From Deltaproteobacteria bacterium (GTDB taxonomy: Bacteria; Desulfobacterota; Syntrophobacteria; BM002): DNA of 7,896 nt. The translations under genes and the position numbers were made by a program. The notes beneath the pieces are model-generated. The model saw only the letters and a list, made by a program, of their open reading frames with translations, searched no databases and had not been told where the DNA came from. This document shows, piece after piece, positions 1 to 4,957 of the stretch (position 1 is the stretch's first letter; each line of letters begins with the position of its first letter). Location of the stretch: positions 1,031,512 to 1,039,407 of the forward strand of contig CP070843.1 of the NCBI GenBank assembly GCA_020350905.1, given 5' to 3'.

Positions 1-156
1 ATCCAGAGGTGTATAAAGACGCTCCACCTCCTCACCGGAGATGGTGGTGAAAGTGGTCTTTCTCTCCGGAAACTTGGCACAAACCTTCTCAACTGGGCCG
101 CAGTCCCACTGCTCCTTTTCCATCTCGATAATCTTTAGCTTTTCCTTGTCAAACAT
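1..156 (-). CDS. Methylmalonyl-CoA mutase-type acyl-CoA mutase, large subunit (N-terminal fragment)
   Basis: Only the first 52 codons are present; the gene continues past the left edge. The N-terminus is rich in Lys and Glu (starts MFDKEKLKIIEMEKEQW), followed by a segment with FPERK, FTTISG and RLYTP at about residues 29-50. That order matches the start of the large or catalytic subunit of methylmalonyl-CoA mutase, just before the substrate-binding TIM barrel. The family uses adenosylcobalamin to rearrange the carbon skeleton of acyl-CoA thioesters, typically methylmalonyl-CoA to succinyl-CoA in propionate metabolism. Relatives act on ethylmalonyl-CoA, isobutyryl-CoA or 2-hydroxyisobutyryl-CoA, and in alkane-degrading anaerobes on alkylsuccinyl-CoA. 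The fragment cannot tell these apart. The ATG at 154-156 is chosen because a consensus AGGAGG lies 4 nt upstream. An in-frame ATG 21 bp upstream (175-177) has no comparable site. Confidence 0.82.
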   Translation of the reverse strand, partial: MFDKEKLKIIEMEKEQWDCGPVEKVCAKFPERKTTFTTISGEEVERLYTPLD

Positions 157-177
157 GATTCCTCCTCTCTGAATCAT
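155..177 (-). promoter_or_regulatory. Shine-Dalgarno in the loop of a perfect hairpin at the mutase start
   Basis: In mRNA sense, AUGAUUC (from 177) and GAAUCAU (ending at 155) are a perfect 7 bp inverted repeat around a 9-nt loop, AGAGAGGAG. Most of the AGGAGG ribosome binding site (161-166) is in the loop, and the first two bases of the start codon are in the stem. The strong site supports the chosen start. The fold could modulate translation, but the stem is AU-rich and short, so any regulatory role is inference. Confidence 0.5.
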
Positions 178-199
178 CGTGCTGGCCTGCAAAAAATGT

Positions 200-229
200 A
201 TTCTAATCAAATCGTCAATATCAATTCAA
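200..229 (-). promoter_or_regulatory. Possible weak sigma-70-type promoter upstream of the mutase gene
   Basis: On the minus strand TTGAAT (224-229) and TAGAAT (200-205) are separated by 18 bp in the AT-rich gap between the YchF-like gene and the mutase gene. The match is 4/6 and 5/6 to the consensus boxes. AT-rich DNA yields such matches by chance, so this is tentative. No intrinsic terminator is seen between the two genes, so readthrough from the upstream gene is equally possible. Confidence 0.25.
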
Positions 230-241
230 CAACATATATTC

Positions 242-262
242 AGTCCCGAATCCAGTATCCAG
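242..262. repeat. Short degenerate heptamer array next to the YchF-like stop codon
   Basis: Three 7 bp units lie in register on the plus strand: AGTCCCG (242-248), AATCCAG (249-255) and TATCCAG (256-262). They end one base before the stop codon of the YchF-like gene (TGA at 264-266 on the minus strand). Similar arrays with the unit AATCCNN lie at 3364-3398 and, on the other strand, at 5454-5485. Function unknown. Confidence 0.5.
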
Positions 263-263
263 T

Positions 264-1319
264 TCAAACTTTAAAGCGGAAAAAGATAACATCGCCATCT
301 TGGACGATATACTCTTTTCCTTCAAGACGAACAAGCCCCTGTTTTTGAGCAGCGGCATAGCTTCCGGCACTTTCTAGATCATTGAACTGGATCACCTCGG
401 CGCGAATGAAGCCCCGCTCCATATCCGAATGCACAACACCAGCAGCCTTGAGTGCTGGGGAGCCCTGTTTGATGGTCCAGGCCCGCGCCTCCTGTTCGTT
501 GGTGGTAAAAAATGAGATCAGGCCGAGAAGCTGGGAAGAAGCCAGAATGACCTGATTTCTGGCGAGCGTTTCAAGCCCCAATTCGACCATAAACGCAACC
601 GCCACATCCGGAGACAGCTGGGCCAGTTCCATCTCCAGCTTGCCGACGATTTCCCGATAAGGTCCCAGGGCCCCGCCTATAATCTCTTGGGGCAGTGCGG
701 GGACATTCTCCTCTGGTTGGTTTACAAGAATGAGCAGAGGCTTACCCGAAAGGAAACTGAAGCCGCGCAGAAGGGAAATATCCGAGATTCCCGGCTGGGA
801 ACGTAATGGGCGACTCGCCTCAAGGATTTCCTGGCATTCTTGCAGCAACCGTACTTCTTGCGGATTCTCCTTTTTCCCTCGTTGTCTCTCGACACCGATT
901 CGCTCGAGCCTTTTTTCCACCACCAGTAGATCAGCCAGAATAAGTTCCGTTTCTACCCGCGAAATGTCTCCTAAAGGATCCTCTTCTCCGTGCATGGGAT
1001 GCTGAAAATTCCGAACAACATGCACCAAAGCGTCCACCGGCCTGATGTGATTCAGAAAAGATTCTCCCAGCTCCTGACCTTTGTCAGTGGAGCCGGTCAA
1101 GCCACCCACATCCACATATTCCACCGTGGCTTCTGTGACCTTCTTGGAGTTGTAGAGCTGGCCGAGAAAGGCGAGGCGGGGCTCCGGCACCTTGACCACT
1201 GCCAGGTTAGGACCTCTCACTGGGGCGGAAAAATCCGCAACTTGAGCAGCACTGCTGGTGAGCGCGTTAAATACCGTTGTTTTGCCGCAACCGGGAAGCC
1301 CGATGATACCTAATTTCAT
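264..1319 (-). CDS. YchF/OLA1-family P-loop NTPase, divergent variant (351 aa)
   Basis: The domain order fits YchF, a translation-associated ATPase of the Obg group. A P-loop NTPase domain starts at residue 1 with Walker A GLPGCGKT at 7-14. The G3 element is DVGGL at 70-74, where Leu74 replaces the catalytic Gln of classical GTPases. A helical coiled-coil insert lies at about 117-172. The G4 element is N200-x-x-E203 instead of NKxD; in known YchF proteins this shift favours ATP over GTP. The C-terminal TGS domain spans about 270-351, with AWTIKQG, HSDMERGFIRAE and EYIVQDGD. At 351 aa it is slightly shorter than E. coli YchF (363 aa). The P-loop GCGKT differs from the usual NVGKS, and DVGGL replaces DIAGL, so this may be a paralogue rather than the housekeeping ychF. 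The ATG at 1317-1319 has no clear Shine-Dalgarno, hinting at weak or regulated translation. Its nearest upstream promoter-like sequence is at 1576-1604, giving a leader of about 250 nt. Confidence 0.88.
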   Translation of the reverse strand: MKLGIIGLPGCGKTTVFNALTSSAAQVADFSAPVRGPNLAVVKVPEPRLAFLGQLYNSKKVTEATVEYVDVGGLTGSTDKGQELGESFLNHIRPVDALVHVVRNFQHPMHGEEDPLGDISRVETELILADLLVVEKRLERIGVERQRGKKENPQEVRLLQECQEILEASRPLRSQPGISDISLLRGFSFLSGKPLLILVNQPEENVPALPQEIIGGALGPYREIVGKLEMELAQLSPDVAVAFMVELGLETLARNQVILASSQLLGLISFFTTNEQEARAWTIKQGSPALKAAGVVHSDMERGFIRAEVIQFNDLESAGSYAAAQKQGLVRLEGKEYIVQDGDVIFFRFKV

Positions 1320-1415
1320 GTCTTGATTCTTGAGCAGTGGTTAGTGTAGCCATTCGGAATTCAGAATGCGGGTCGAAAGATCATGGTCCCCATTATCTTC
1401 ATTGAAAATGCTACA

Positions 1416-1465
1416 GCGAGCGCATTCCTCGCAGTCCGCCTGAGGCGGACTGCAGCTGGCTGCAG
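1416..1465. repeat. Cluster of three overlapping palindromes (REP-like structured element)
   Basis: Three inverted repeats follow one another and share bases at their joints. GCGAG/CTCGC lies at 1416-1432 with a 7-nt loop. A perfect 10 bp stem, GCAGTCCGCC against GGCGGACTGC with loop TGA, lies at 1431-1453. CTGCAGC/GCTGCAG lies at 1450-1465. No T-run follows on either strand, so it is a poor intrinsic terminator. It could be a repetitive extragenic palindrome, or structure in the leader of the YchF-like mRNA. Deciding between these needs the rest of the genome. Confidence 0.6.
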
Positions 1466-1564
1466 GGAGTTTCAATTGACTCAAAGGATTGAACATCTAG
1501 GGCGTTGAAACTGTATTCCCGCACTCCATGGTCTGAAATTCTTTGCTGTCCATTTACTTTTATG

Positions 1565-1604
1565 CTATGGATTTTACCATAGCGCTTCCTTACTATGGTG
1601 TCAA
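1565..1604 (-). promoter_or_regulatory. Promoter-like sequence with three CCATAG/CTATGG half-sites
   Basis: On the minus strand TTGACA (1599-1604, a perfect -35) is followed after 17 bp by TATGGT (1576-1581, 4/6 to the -10). The predicted start is near 1569, reading toward the YchF-like gene. On the plus strand CTATGG at 1565-1570, CCATAG at 1577-1582 and CTATGG at 1593-1598 form two alternative palindromes. They cover the start point, the -10 box and the base next to the -35 box. This is the geometry of an operator bound by a dimeric repressor. The binding protein is unknown and the call is inferred from layout alone. Confidence 0.4.
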
Positions 1605-1743
1605 TAAAATCAGGAAATCGCATAGGGCATAGAGTTTCCCTTTAGAAATGCCAATTTTCAATTTGTTTCCTGCTTCGTGCTTCTCATTTCGGATTTATAA
1701 CCCGAACGTCGCATTGGAAACTTGCGATTCTTCTTTTACCCAT

Positions 1744-1749
1744 AGGGAG
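1744..1749 (+). promoter_or_regulatory. Ribosome binding site that fixes the SDR start
   Basis: AGGGAG lies 6 nt upstream of the ATG at 1756-1758. The frame stays open to an ATG at 1648, but that codon has no Shine-Dalgarno and the 36 extra residues are not SDR-like. The downstream start places the Rossmann glycine motif at the normal distance from the N-terminus. Confidence 0.75.
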
Positions 1750-1755
1750 TTTCAT

Positions 1756-2547
1756 ATGGACTTGGGCATAAAAGGTAAAGTGGCTTTGGTTGCAGGTGCC
1801 AGCAAGGGCCTGGGGCGGGCAGTGGCCCTGGGACTGGCCCGGGAAGGAGCTTCCTTGGCCCTCTGCGCCAGAGACGAGGAGCATTTGACCGAAGCTGCCA
1901 CTGCAATCGCCGCGGAGACGGGGGCCACGGTTTGGACCAGGCCAACGGATGTTTCTAGTCCGGAGGAAACCCGTCTTTTCGTTCAGGAAGCCGTGTCACA
2001 TTATGGTATTGCACACATCCTGGTCAACAACGCTGGCGGCCCCCCTTCGGCCACATTTTTAGACTTAACTGACGACCATTGGCAGCAAGCTGTCCAGCTC
2101 AACTTATTGAGTGCTATCCGGCTTACCCGGGAGGCGGTACCCCACATGCAGAAGATACGTTGGGGCCGAATTATCAACATGACCTCTGTGGCAGTAAAAC
2201 AACCTATAGACGGTCTCATGCTCTCGAACGCTGTCCGGGCCGGTGTGGTTGGTTTCGCCAAGACTTTAGCCAATGAACTGGCAGCAGACAATATTCTCGT
2301 AAACAATGTTTGTCCAGGTTACATACTAACCGACAGGGTACGAGAACTGTCCAAAGTGCTGGCGGAAAAGAGGAATGAAAGTCCTGAATCAATACTAAGC
2401 ACGTGGGAAGAGAGCATTCCACTTCGGCGATTAGGAGAGGTCGAAGAATTCGCCAATCTGGTTGTTTTTCTTGCCTCCGAGCGGGCCAGTTACATAACGG
2501 GTAATTCCATTCAGATAGATGGAGGGTACTATAGGGGATTACTCTAG
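1756..2547 (+). CDS. Short-chain dehydrogenase/reductase-like protein lacking catalytic Tyr and Lys (263 aa)
   Basis: The Rossmann fold of a classical SDR (FabG-like) is clear. The nucleotide-binding glycine motif is GASKGLG at 14-20, the adenine-contact Asp is D65, NNAG is at 91-94, the structural Asn is N116, the catalytic-position Ser is S144, PG is at 187-188 and the C-terminal motif IDGG is at 254-257. The usual catalytic YxxxK should fall 13 residues after S144. Instead S157 and R161 occupy those positions, inside LSNAVR. The spacing is exact, so this is substitution rather than misalignment. It matches the FabG-like SDR subgroup known to lack the full catalytic tetrad. The protein probably still binds NAD(P)(H), but classical carbonyl reduction is doubtful and the substrate is unknown. 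The gene converges on the amidohydrolase gene with a 20 bp gap. Confidence 0.9.
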   Translation: MDLGIKGKVALVAGASKGLGRAVALGLAREGASLALCARDEEHLTEAATAIAAETGATVWTRPTDVSSPEETRLFVQEAVSHYGIAHILVNNAGGPPSATFLDLTDDHWQQAVQLNLLSAIRLTREAVPHMQKIRWGRIINMTSVAVKQPIDGLMLSNAVRAGVVGFAKTLANELAADNILVNNVCPGYILTDRVRELSKVLAEKRNESPESILSTWEESIPLRRLGEVEEFANLVVFLASERASYITGNSIQIDGGYYRGLL

Positions 2548-2560
2548 CGAGGTTATGTGA

Positions 2561-2578
2561 GAGATAGTCAACTATTTC
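2561..2578. terminator. Possible weak bidirectional terminator between convergent genes
   Basis: GAGATAG and CTATTTC form a 7 bp stem (one G-T pair) around TCAA. It spans the last bases of the 20 bp convergent gap and the stop codon of the amidohydrolase gene. The stem is AT-rich and neither side has a real T-run, so termination strength is doubtful. Confidence 0.25.
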
Positions 2579-3320
2579 TTATGTCAGCTATCAGGCCCAG
2601 AAGGTTACCACTCAAGATCTTTTCCAAATCCATGCTGGGTAAATTAAGGGCTTCGACCTTGCGCAACTCGTGGCCGGGTGCGCCAAAGGGAAAGTCACTG
2701 CCGAACAATAGTCTTTCCTGTCCGTAATGCTGGACAAAATGACGCATATGATCGATGGGGGCCAGGGCAGTGTCCGCATACGTATTGGGTCGCTGCCAAA
2801 TGCCTGCTCTTTCCAGCGCCGGGTAGGACCCATTGAGAGCCCCGAGGTGGGGTATGATGATTACTGCCTGAGGTGCAAGTTCTTCCACAAACCGACAGGT
2901 ATTGGTAAAGCTCTCTTCTAACACAATAGGCAAACGACGTTCGCTTATTTCCTGAAGGATTTCGCTGCAACGGGGGTCGTGGTAATGATAGACCGGCTCG
3001 TTGGGGTGTCGATGCCACTTGATACCGCAATAGTTCTGTTGAAGCTCTTCCACAGCGAAATCGTTCCAAACAAACAAATATGGGAAAACCGACTTAACCC
3101 CAGCAGCCAGGTCCAATAGATAACGGTTGGCCGCCTGTCTGGTTTGCTGCCATTTCTGATTGTCCTGGAAACTGGGATTGTAGCGGTCGTATATGTCCTC
3201 CACCGGAGCAAACAGACATGCACCTGTAATGCCCGCATTTTCGAGAAGTGGCGAAATCACCTCAAAGGGTAGGTCTGAGTTCTGAATGCCACAGTGAATA
3301 TGGCTGTCGATTATCTGCAT
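2568..3320 (-). CDS. Amidohydrolase-2 family metal-dependent hydrolase (250 aa)
   Basis: This is a TIM-barrel amidohydrolase of the ACMSD/amidohydrolase-2 type, typically metal-dependent hydrolases or decarboxylases of small carboxylates or lactones. The N-terminal metal motif is DSHIH at 5-9 (H7, H9). GIKWH at 99-103 supplies a strand-4 Lys. PHLGALNG at 157-164 carries the later His (H158). FGSDFPFG at 206-213 carries the final metal Asp (D209). The strand-5 position, where many relatives have His, reads PIVLEES with Glu at 135-136. Length is at the short end for the family. There is no signal peptide, so it is cytoplasmic. The start ATG (3318-3320) places the metal motif right at the N-terminus as expected, but its Shine-Dalgarno is weak; a GGAG lies about 15 nt upstream. 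Substrate cannot be named. Confidence 0.85.
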   Translation of the reverse strand: MQIIDSHIHCGIQNSDLPFEVISPLLENAGITGACLFAPVEDIYDRYNPSFQDNQKWQQTRQAANRYLLDLAAGVKSVFPYLFVWNDFAVEELQQNYCGIKWHRHPNEPVYHYHDPRCSEILQEISERRLPIVLEESFTNTCRFVEELAPQAVIIIPHLGALNGSYPALERAGIWQRPNTYADTALAPIDHMRHFVQHYGQERLLFGSDFPFGAPGHELRKVEALNLPSMDLEKILSGNLLGLIADIRNS

Positions 3321-3363
3321 CTCAGTTATCTATTCTCCGTACCGACGATTATTCGCTAGCCAT

Positions 3364-3398
3364 CATCCCAAATCCGTAATCCGAAATCCACAATCAAT
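3364..3398. repeat. Five-unit AATCCNN heptamer array
   Basis: Five units of exactly 7 bp lie in register on the plus strand: CATCCCA from 3364, then AATCCGT, AATCCGA, AATCCAC and AATCAAT ending at 3398. The last unit touches the universal stress protein stop codon (TAG at 3399-3401, minus strand). The array fills much of the 78 bp gap before the amidohydrolase gene. No promoter or terminator is evident within it. Confidence 0.7.
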
Positions 3399-3887
3399 CT
3401 ACTCCACCACGCAAACAGCGCACCCTTGCGCTTCGCGTACTAATTCAGTTGAAACGCTGCCCAGAAAGAATTCCCGCATTCTGGATAGGCCGCGTCGTCC
3501 CACAACCAGGGTCTCGTAGTGGCCAAGTTCCACTTCTTCCAGGATGGCGGGGGCAATTTCGCCTTTTTTCACCCCAAACTTCGACTTGATCTGCTCCGCT
3601 TTCACCCCAACCTGGACCAGCAGATTTGTCGCCTCTGTAAAAAAACCACCGATCTTCTCTTCGTCTTCTAACCGCCAGTACAAGCCAGCCAGGTCAGCCC
3701 GCTCGGCCTTACGGGCATCGATGGCTTTGATTTCTTCTTTATTCAGGTTCATGCGGGATATGGCCGGGAGGATATGAAAAAGCACCAGCCTTGCCTCCGC
3801 GTTTGGTGCAAAAACCCGGCCCGCATACTCAACCGCTCGCAGTGAGTTGCGACTTCCGTCTACGGCGATGAGAACGTTGTGAAGCAT
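3399..3887 (-). CDS. Universal stress protein, UspA family, ATP-binding type (162 aa)
   Basis: This is a single-domain Usp fold. It begins with the hydrophobic strand and Asp motif NVLIAVDGS (D10) and ends with VVGRRGLS, an ATP-contact loop that fits the consensus G-x2-G-x9-G-[ST] exactly (G130, G133, G143, S144). These residues mark the ATP-binding branch of the family. Such proteins act as cytoplasmic dimers in survival under starvation, oxidative or energy stress. A charged helical segment at about 48-78 (KEEIKAIDARKAERAD) is a common insert in longer Usp proteins. The start ATG (3885-3887) has a good Shine-Dalgarno, GGGAGG, 9 nt upstream. The upstream gap of 172 bp separates it from the hydrolase gene on the same strand, so it may have its own promoter, though none is clear. 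Confidence 0.93.
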   Translation of the reverse strand: MLHNVLIAVDGSRNSLRAVEYAGRVFAPNAEARLVLFHILPAISRMNLNKEEIKAIDARKAERADLAGLYWRLEDEEKIGGFFTEATNLLVQVGVKAEQIKSKFGVKKGEIAPAILEEVELGHYETLVVGRRGLSRMREFFLGSVSTELVREAQGCAVCVVE

Positions 3888-3924
3888 AAGGTTTGTCCTC
3901 CCATTCGGAATCTAAAATACCAAG

Positions 3925-3952
3925 GTGTCAGGTTTCAGGTGTCAGGAAGAAG
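3925..3952. repeat. GTGTCAG-type heptamer array
   Basis: Four 7 bp units lie in register: GTGTCAG (3925-3931), GTTTCAG (3932-3938), GTGTCAG (3939-3945) and GAAGAAG (3946-3952). The first three are the reverse complement of the CTGANNN pattern of the array at 3964-3991. It lies upstream of the universal stress protein start. Confidence 0.6.
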
Positions 3953-3963
3953 AAACAGAGGAA

Positions 3964-3991
3964 CTGAATCCTGAACACTGAAGCCTTAGCC
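3964..3991. repeat. CTGAANN heptamer array, inverted relative to its neighbour
   Basis: Four 7 bp units lie in register: CTGAATC (3964-3970), CTGAACA (3971-3977), CTGAAGC (3978-3984) and CTTAGCC (3985-3991). Together with 3925-3945 it forms an imperfect inverted repeat; 11 of 15 positions match over the best stretch. It could fold as a long, mismatched stem. Confidence 0.55.
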
Positions 3992-4020
3992 ACTGTGATC
4001 TGTTATTTGGAATTTTCAGT

Positions 4021-4052
4021 CACTCTAGCACTCCAACACTCCTTGGCTCCAT
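4021..4052. repeat. CACTCCNN octamer array
   Basis: Four 8 bp units lie in register: CACTCTAG (4021-4028), CACTCCAA (4029-4036), CACTCCTT (4037-4044) and the decayed GGCTCCAT (4045-4052). It ends 7 bp before the hydrolase stop codon (TAG at 4060-4062, minus strand). The period differs from the heptamer arrays nearby. Confidence 0.6.
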
Positions 4053-4059
4053 CTTTCTC

Positions 4060-4896
4060 CTATAGCTTGCCCAGGAAAGACTCCAATTTGTCAAAATAGT
4101 CTTTGCCCGCCACATAAAAAGTATCATTGTGCCCGGCACCTGGAATAACTACAAATTCCTTGGGATTCGGAGCCGCTTCATAGAGCGCTCGACCAAGGCG
4201 GATGGGTACTATCTTATCATTGTCTCCATGAAAAAACAGGACGGGCACATGCACCCCACCAATCTCGCCCACGGCATTCAGACGGTGTTTGAGTATACGT
4301 TCCGCAAAGGGTAGGGGGTAGTGTGCTCCCGCCATGGCTCCCATGTTCGTAAAGGTTGATTCAAGGATAAGCCCATTACATTGCTGTGTAGCCCCGACAC
4401 GAGTAGCGGCAATACCTCCCAGCGATCTCCCAAAAACGACCAGCTTCGCCTTATGTTCGTCAGCCCACTTTCTGGCCACCTGGTAGGCAGCCTCCGAGTC
4501 GAGATAGAAGCCCTTTTCACTTATGCGACCGTGGCTCCTGCCATAGCCCCGGTAATCGAAAATGAAGACGCTGATACCTCTTTGATGGAGCAAACGGACG
4601 TTGTCCAAGCGATGTGAAATGTTACCAGCATTGCCATGACAAAATAGGAAGATATGGTTAGAGGGCGCAGCGGGGATCAGCCATCCGTGTAGTCGAACAG
4701 AGTCTCTGCTCGTGAACCAAACATCCTCGAAGGGGAGATCAAAGTCAGCCGGGGTCTGTTCAATAATAGCATCGGGGAAAAAGACCTGTTTTTCAACAAA
4801 CCAGTTCCAACATCCACTCAAAAAACTCAAAACAAACACCCCCAGTAGAAGGGCCCCGATTCGTAAGAGCCGCATTACAAATTTCCGCATGGCCAT
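4060..4896 (-). CDS. Alpha/beta hydrolase, BEM46/ABHD13-like, with lipoprotein-type signal
   Basis: This is an alpha/beta hydrolase of the bacterial BEM46/ABHD13-like group, probably an esterase, thioesterase or lipase-like enzyme. Counting from the ATG at 4894-4896, the N-terminus has basic residues, a hydrophobic run (about residues 14-25) and a lipobox LSGC (Cys29), so it is likely a membrane-anchored lipoprotein facing the periplasm. The core has the oxyanion motif CHGNAGN (86-92), FDYRGYGRS (113-121), the nucleophile elbow GRSLGG (Ser158), the acid motif HGDNDKIVP (Asp227) and the catalytic His256 in GAGHND. The catalytic triad is therefore complete. The frame is open to a TTG at 4939-4941, which has a GAGG site locked in a small hairpin. 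That start would add 15 residues and spoil the signal peptide, so the ATG is preferred. Another ATG two codons downstream (4890) is equally possible. It is likely co-transcribed with the editing-domain gene 61 bp upstream. Substrate unknown. Confidence 0.88.
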   Translation of the reverse strand: MAMRKFVMRLLRIGALLLGVFVLSFLSGCWNWFVEKQVFFPDAIIEQTPADFDLPFEDVWFTSRDSVRLHGWLIPAAPSNHIFLFCHGNAGNISHRLDNVRLLHQRGISVFIFDYRGYGRSHGRISEKGFYLDSEAAYQVARKWADEHKAKLVVFGRSLGGIAATRVGATQQCNGLILESTFTNMGAMAGAHYPLPFAERILKHRLNAVGEIGGVHVPVLFFHGDNDKIVPIRLGRALYEAAPNPKEFVVIPGAGHNDTFYVAGKDYFDKLESFLGKL

Positions 4897-4941
4897 ATCA
4901 TCCAGGACTGTTGTCTGCCTGCTGGACAATGCGCTCTGCAA

Positions 4942-4954
4942 GAGGCGAAGCCTC
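4942..4954. repeat. Perfect mini-hairpin between the editing-domain and hydrolase genes
   Basis: GAGGC, GAA, GCCTC is a 5 bp stem with a 3-nt loop on the plus strand and contains GCGAAGC, a sequence known to form an unusually stable DNA mini-hairpin. On the mRNA strand, the GAGG that could serve the alternative TTG start at 4941 lies in the stem. It is not followed by a T-run, so it is not a terminator. Confidence 0.45.
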
Positions 4955-4957
4955 GAC

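Larger units (their letters stand above)
1320..1755. other. Long intergenic region between divergent YchF-like and SDR genes
   Basis: No convincing gene is seen in these 436 bp. The region holds three imperfect heptamers at 1352-1372 (ATTCGGA, ATTCAGA, ATGCGGG), a cluster of overlapping palindromes at 1416-1465, and a minus-strand promoter-like sequence with repeated half-sites at 1565-1604. A 70-codon minus-strand open frame (1411-1623) runs through the palindromes and the promoter-like sequence. It lacks a well-placed ribosome binding site and resembles no family I recognise, so it is not called as a gene. No good plus-strand promoter for the SDR gene was found; a TATAAC at 1696-1701 lacks a matching -35 box. 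Confidence 0.6.

Noticed and set aside
191..196. Run of six A (T on the minus strand) as a terminator for the YchF-like gene
   Set aside because: No GC-rich stem precedes it on the minus strand.
1411..1623. Minus-strand open frame of 70 codons in the long gap
   Set aside because: It spans the palindrome cluster and the promoter-like sequence, has no well-placed ribosome binding site and resembles no family I recognise. Likely non-coding, though a small protein cannot be excluded.
1464..1754. Direct repeat AGGGAGTTTCA at 1464-1474 and 1744-1754
   Set aside because: Eleven bases, one copy being the SDR ribosome binding site. Too short and too close to a common motif to claim more than chance.
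1648..1755. Upstream extension of the SDR reading frame
   Set aside because: The 36 extra residues are not SDR-like and the ATG at 1648 lacks a Shine-Dalgarno. The ATG at 1756 has AGGGAG at proper spacing.
4897..4941. TTG at 4939-4941 as the hydrolase start
   Set aside because: It would put 15 extra residues before the basic region and lipobox, giving an implausibly long signal n-region, and its GAGG site is inside a hairpin.
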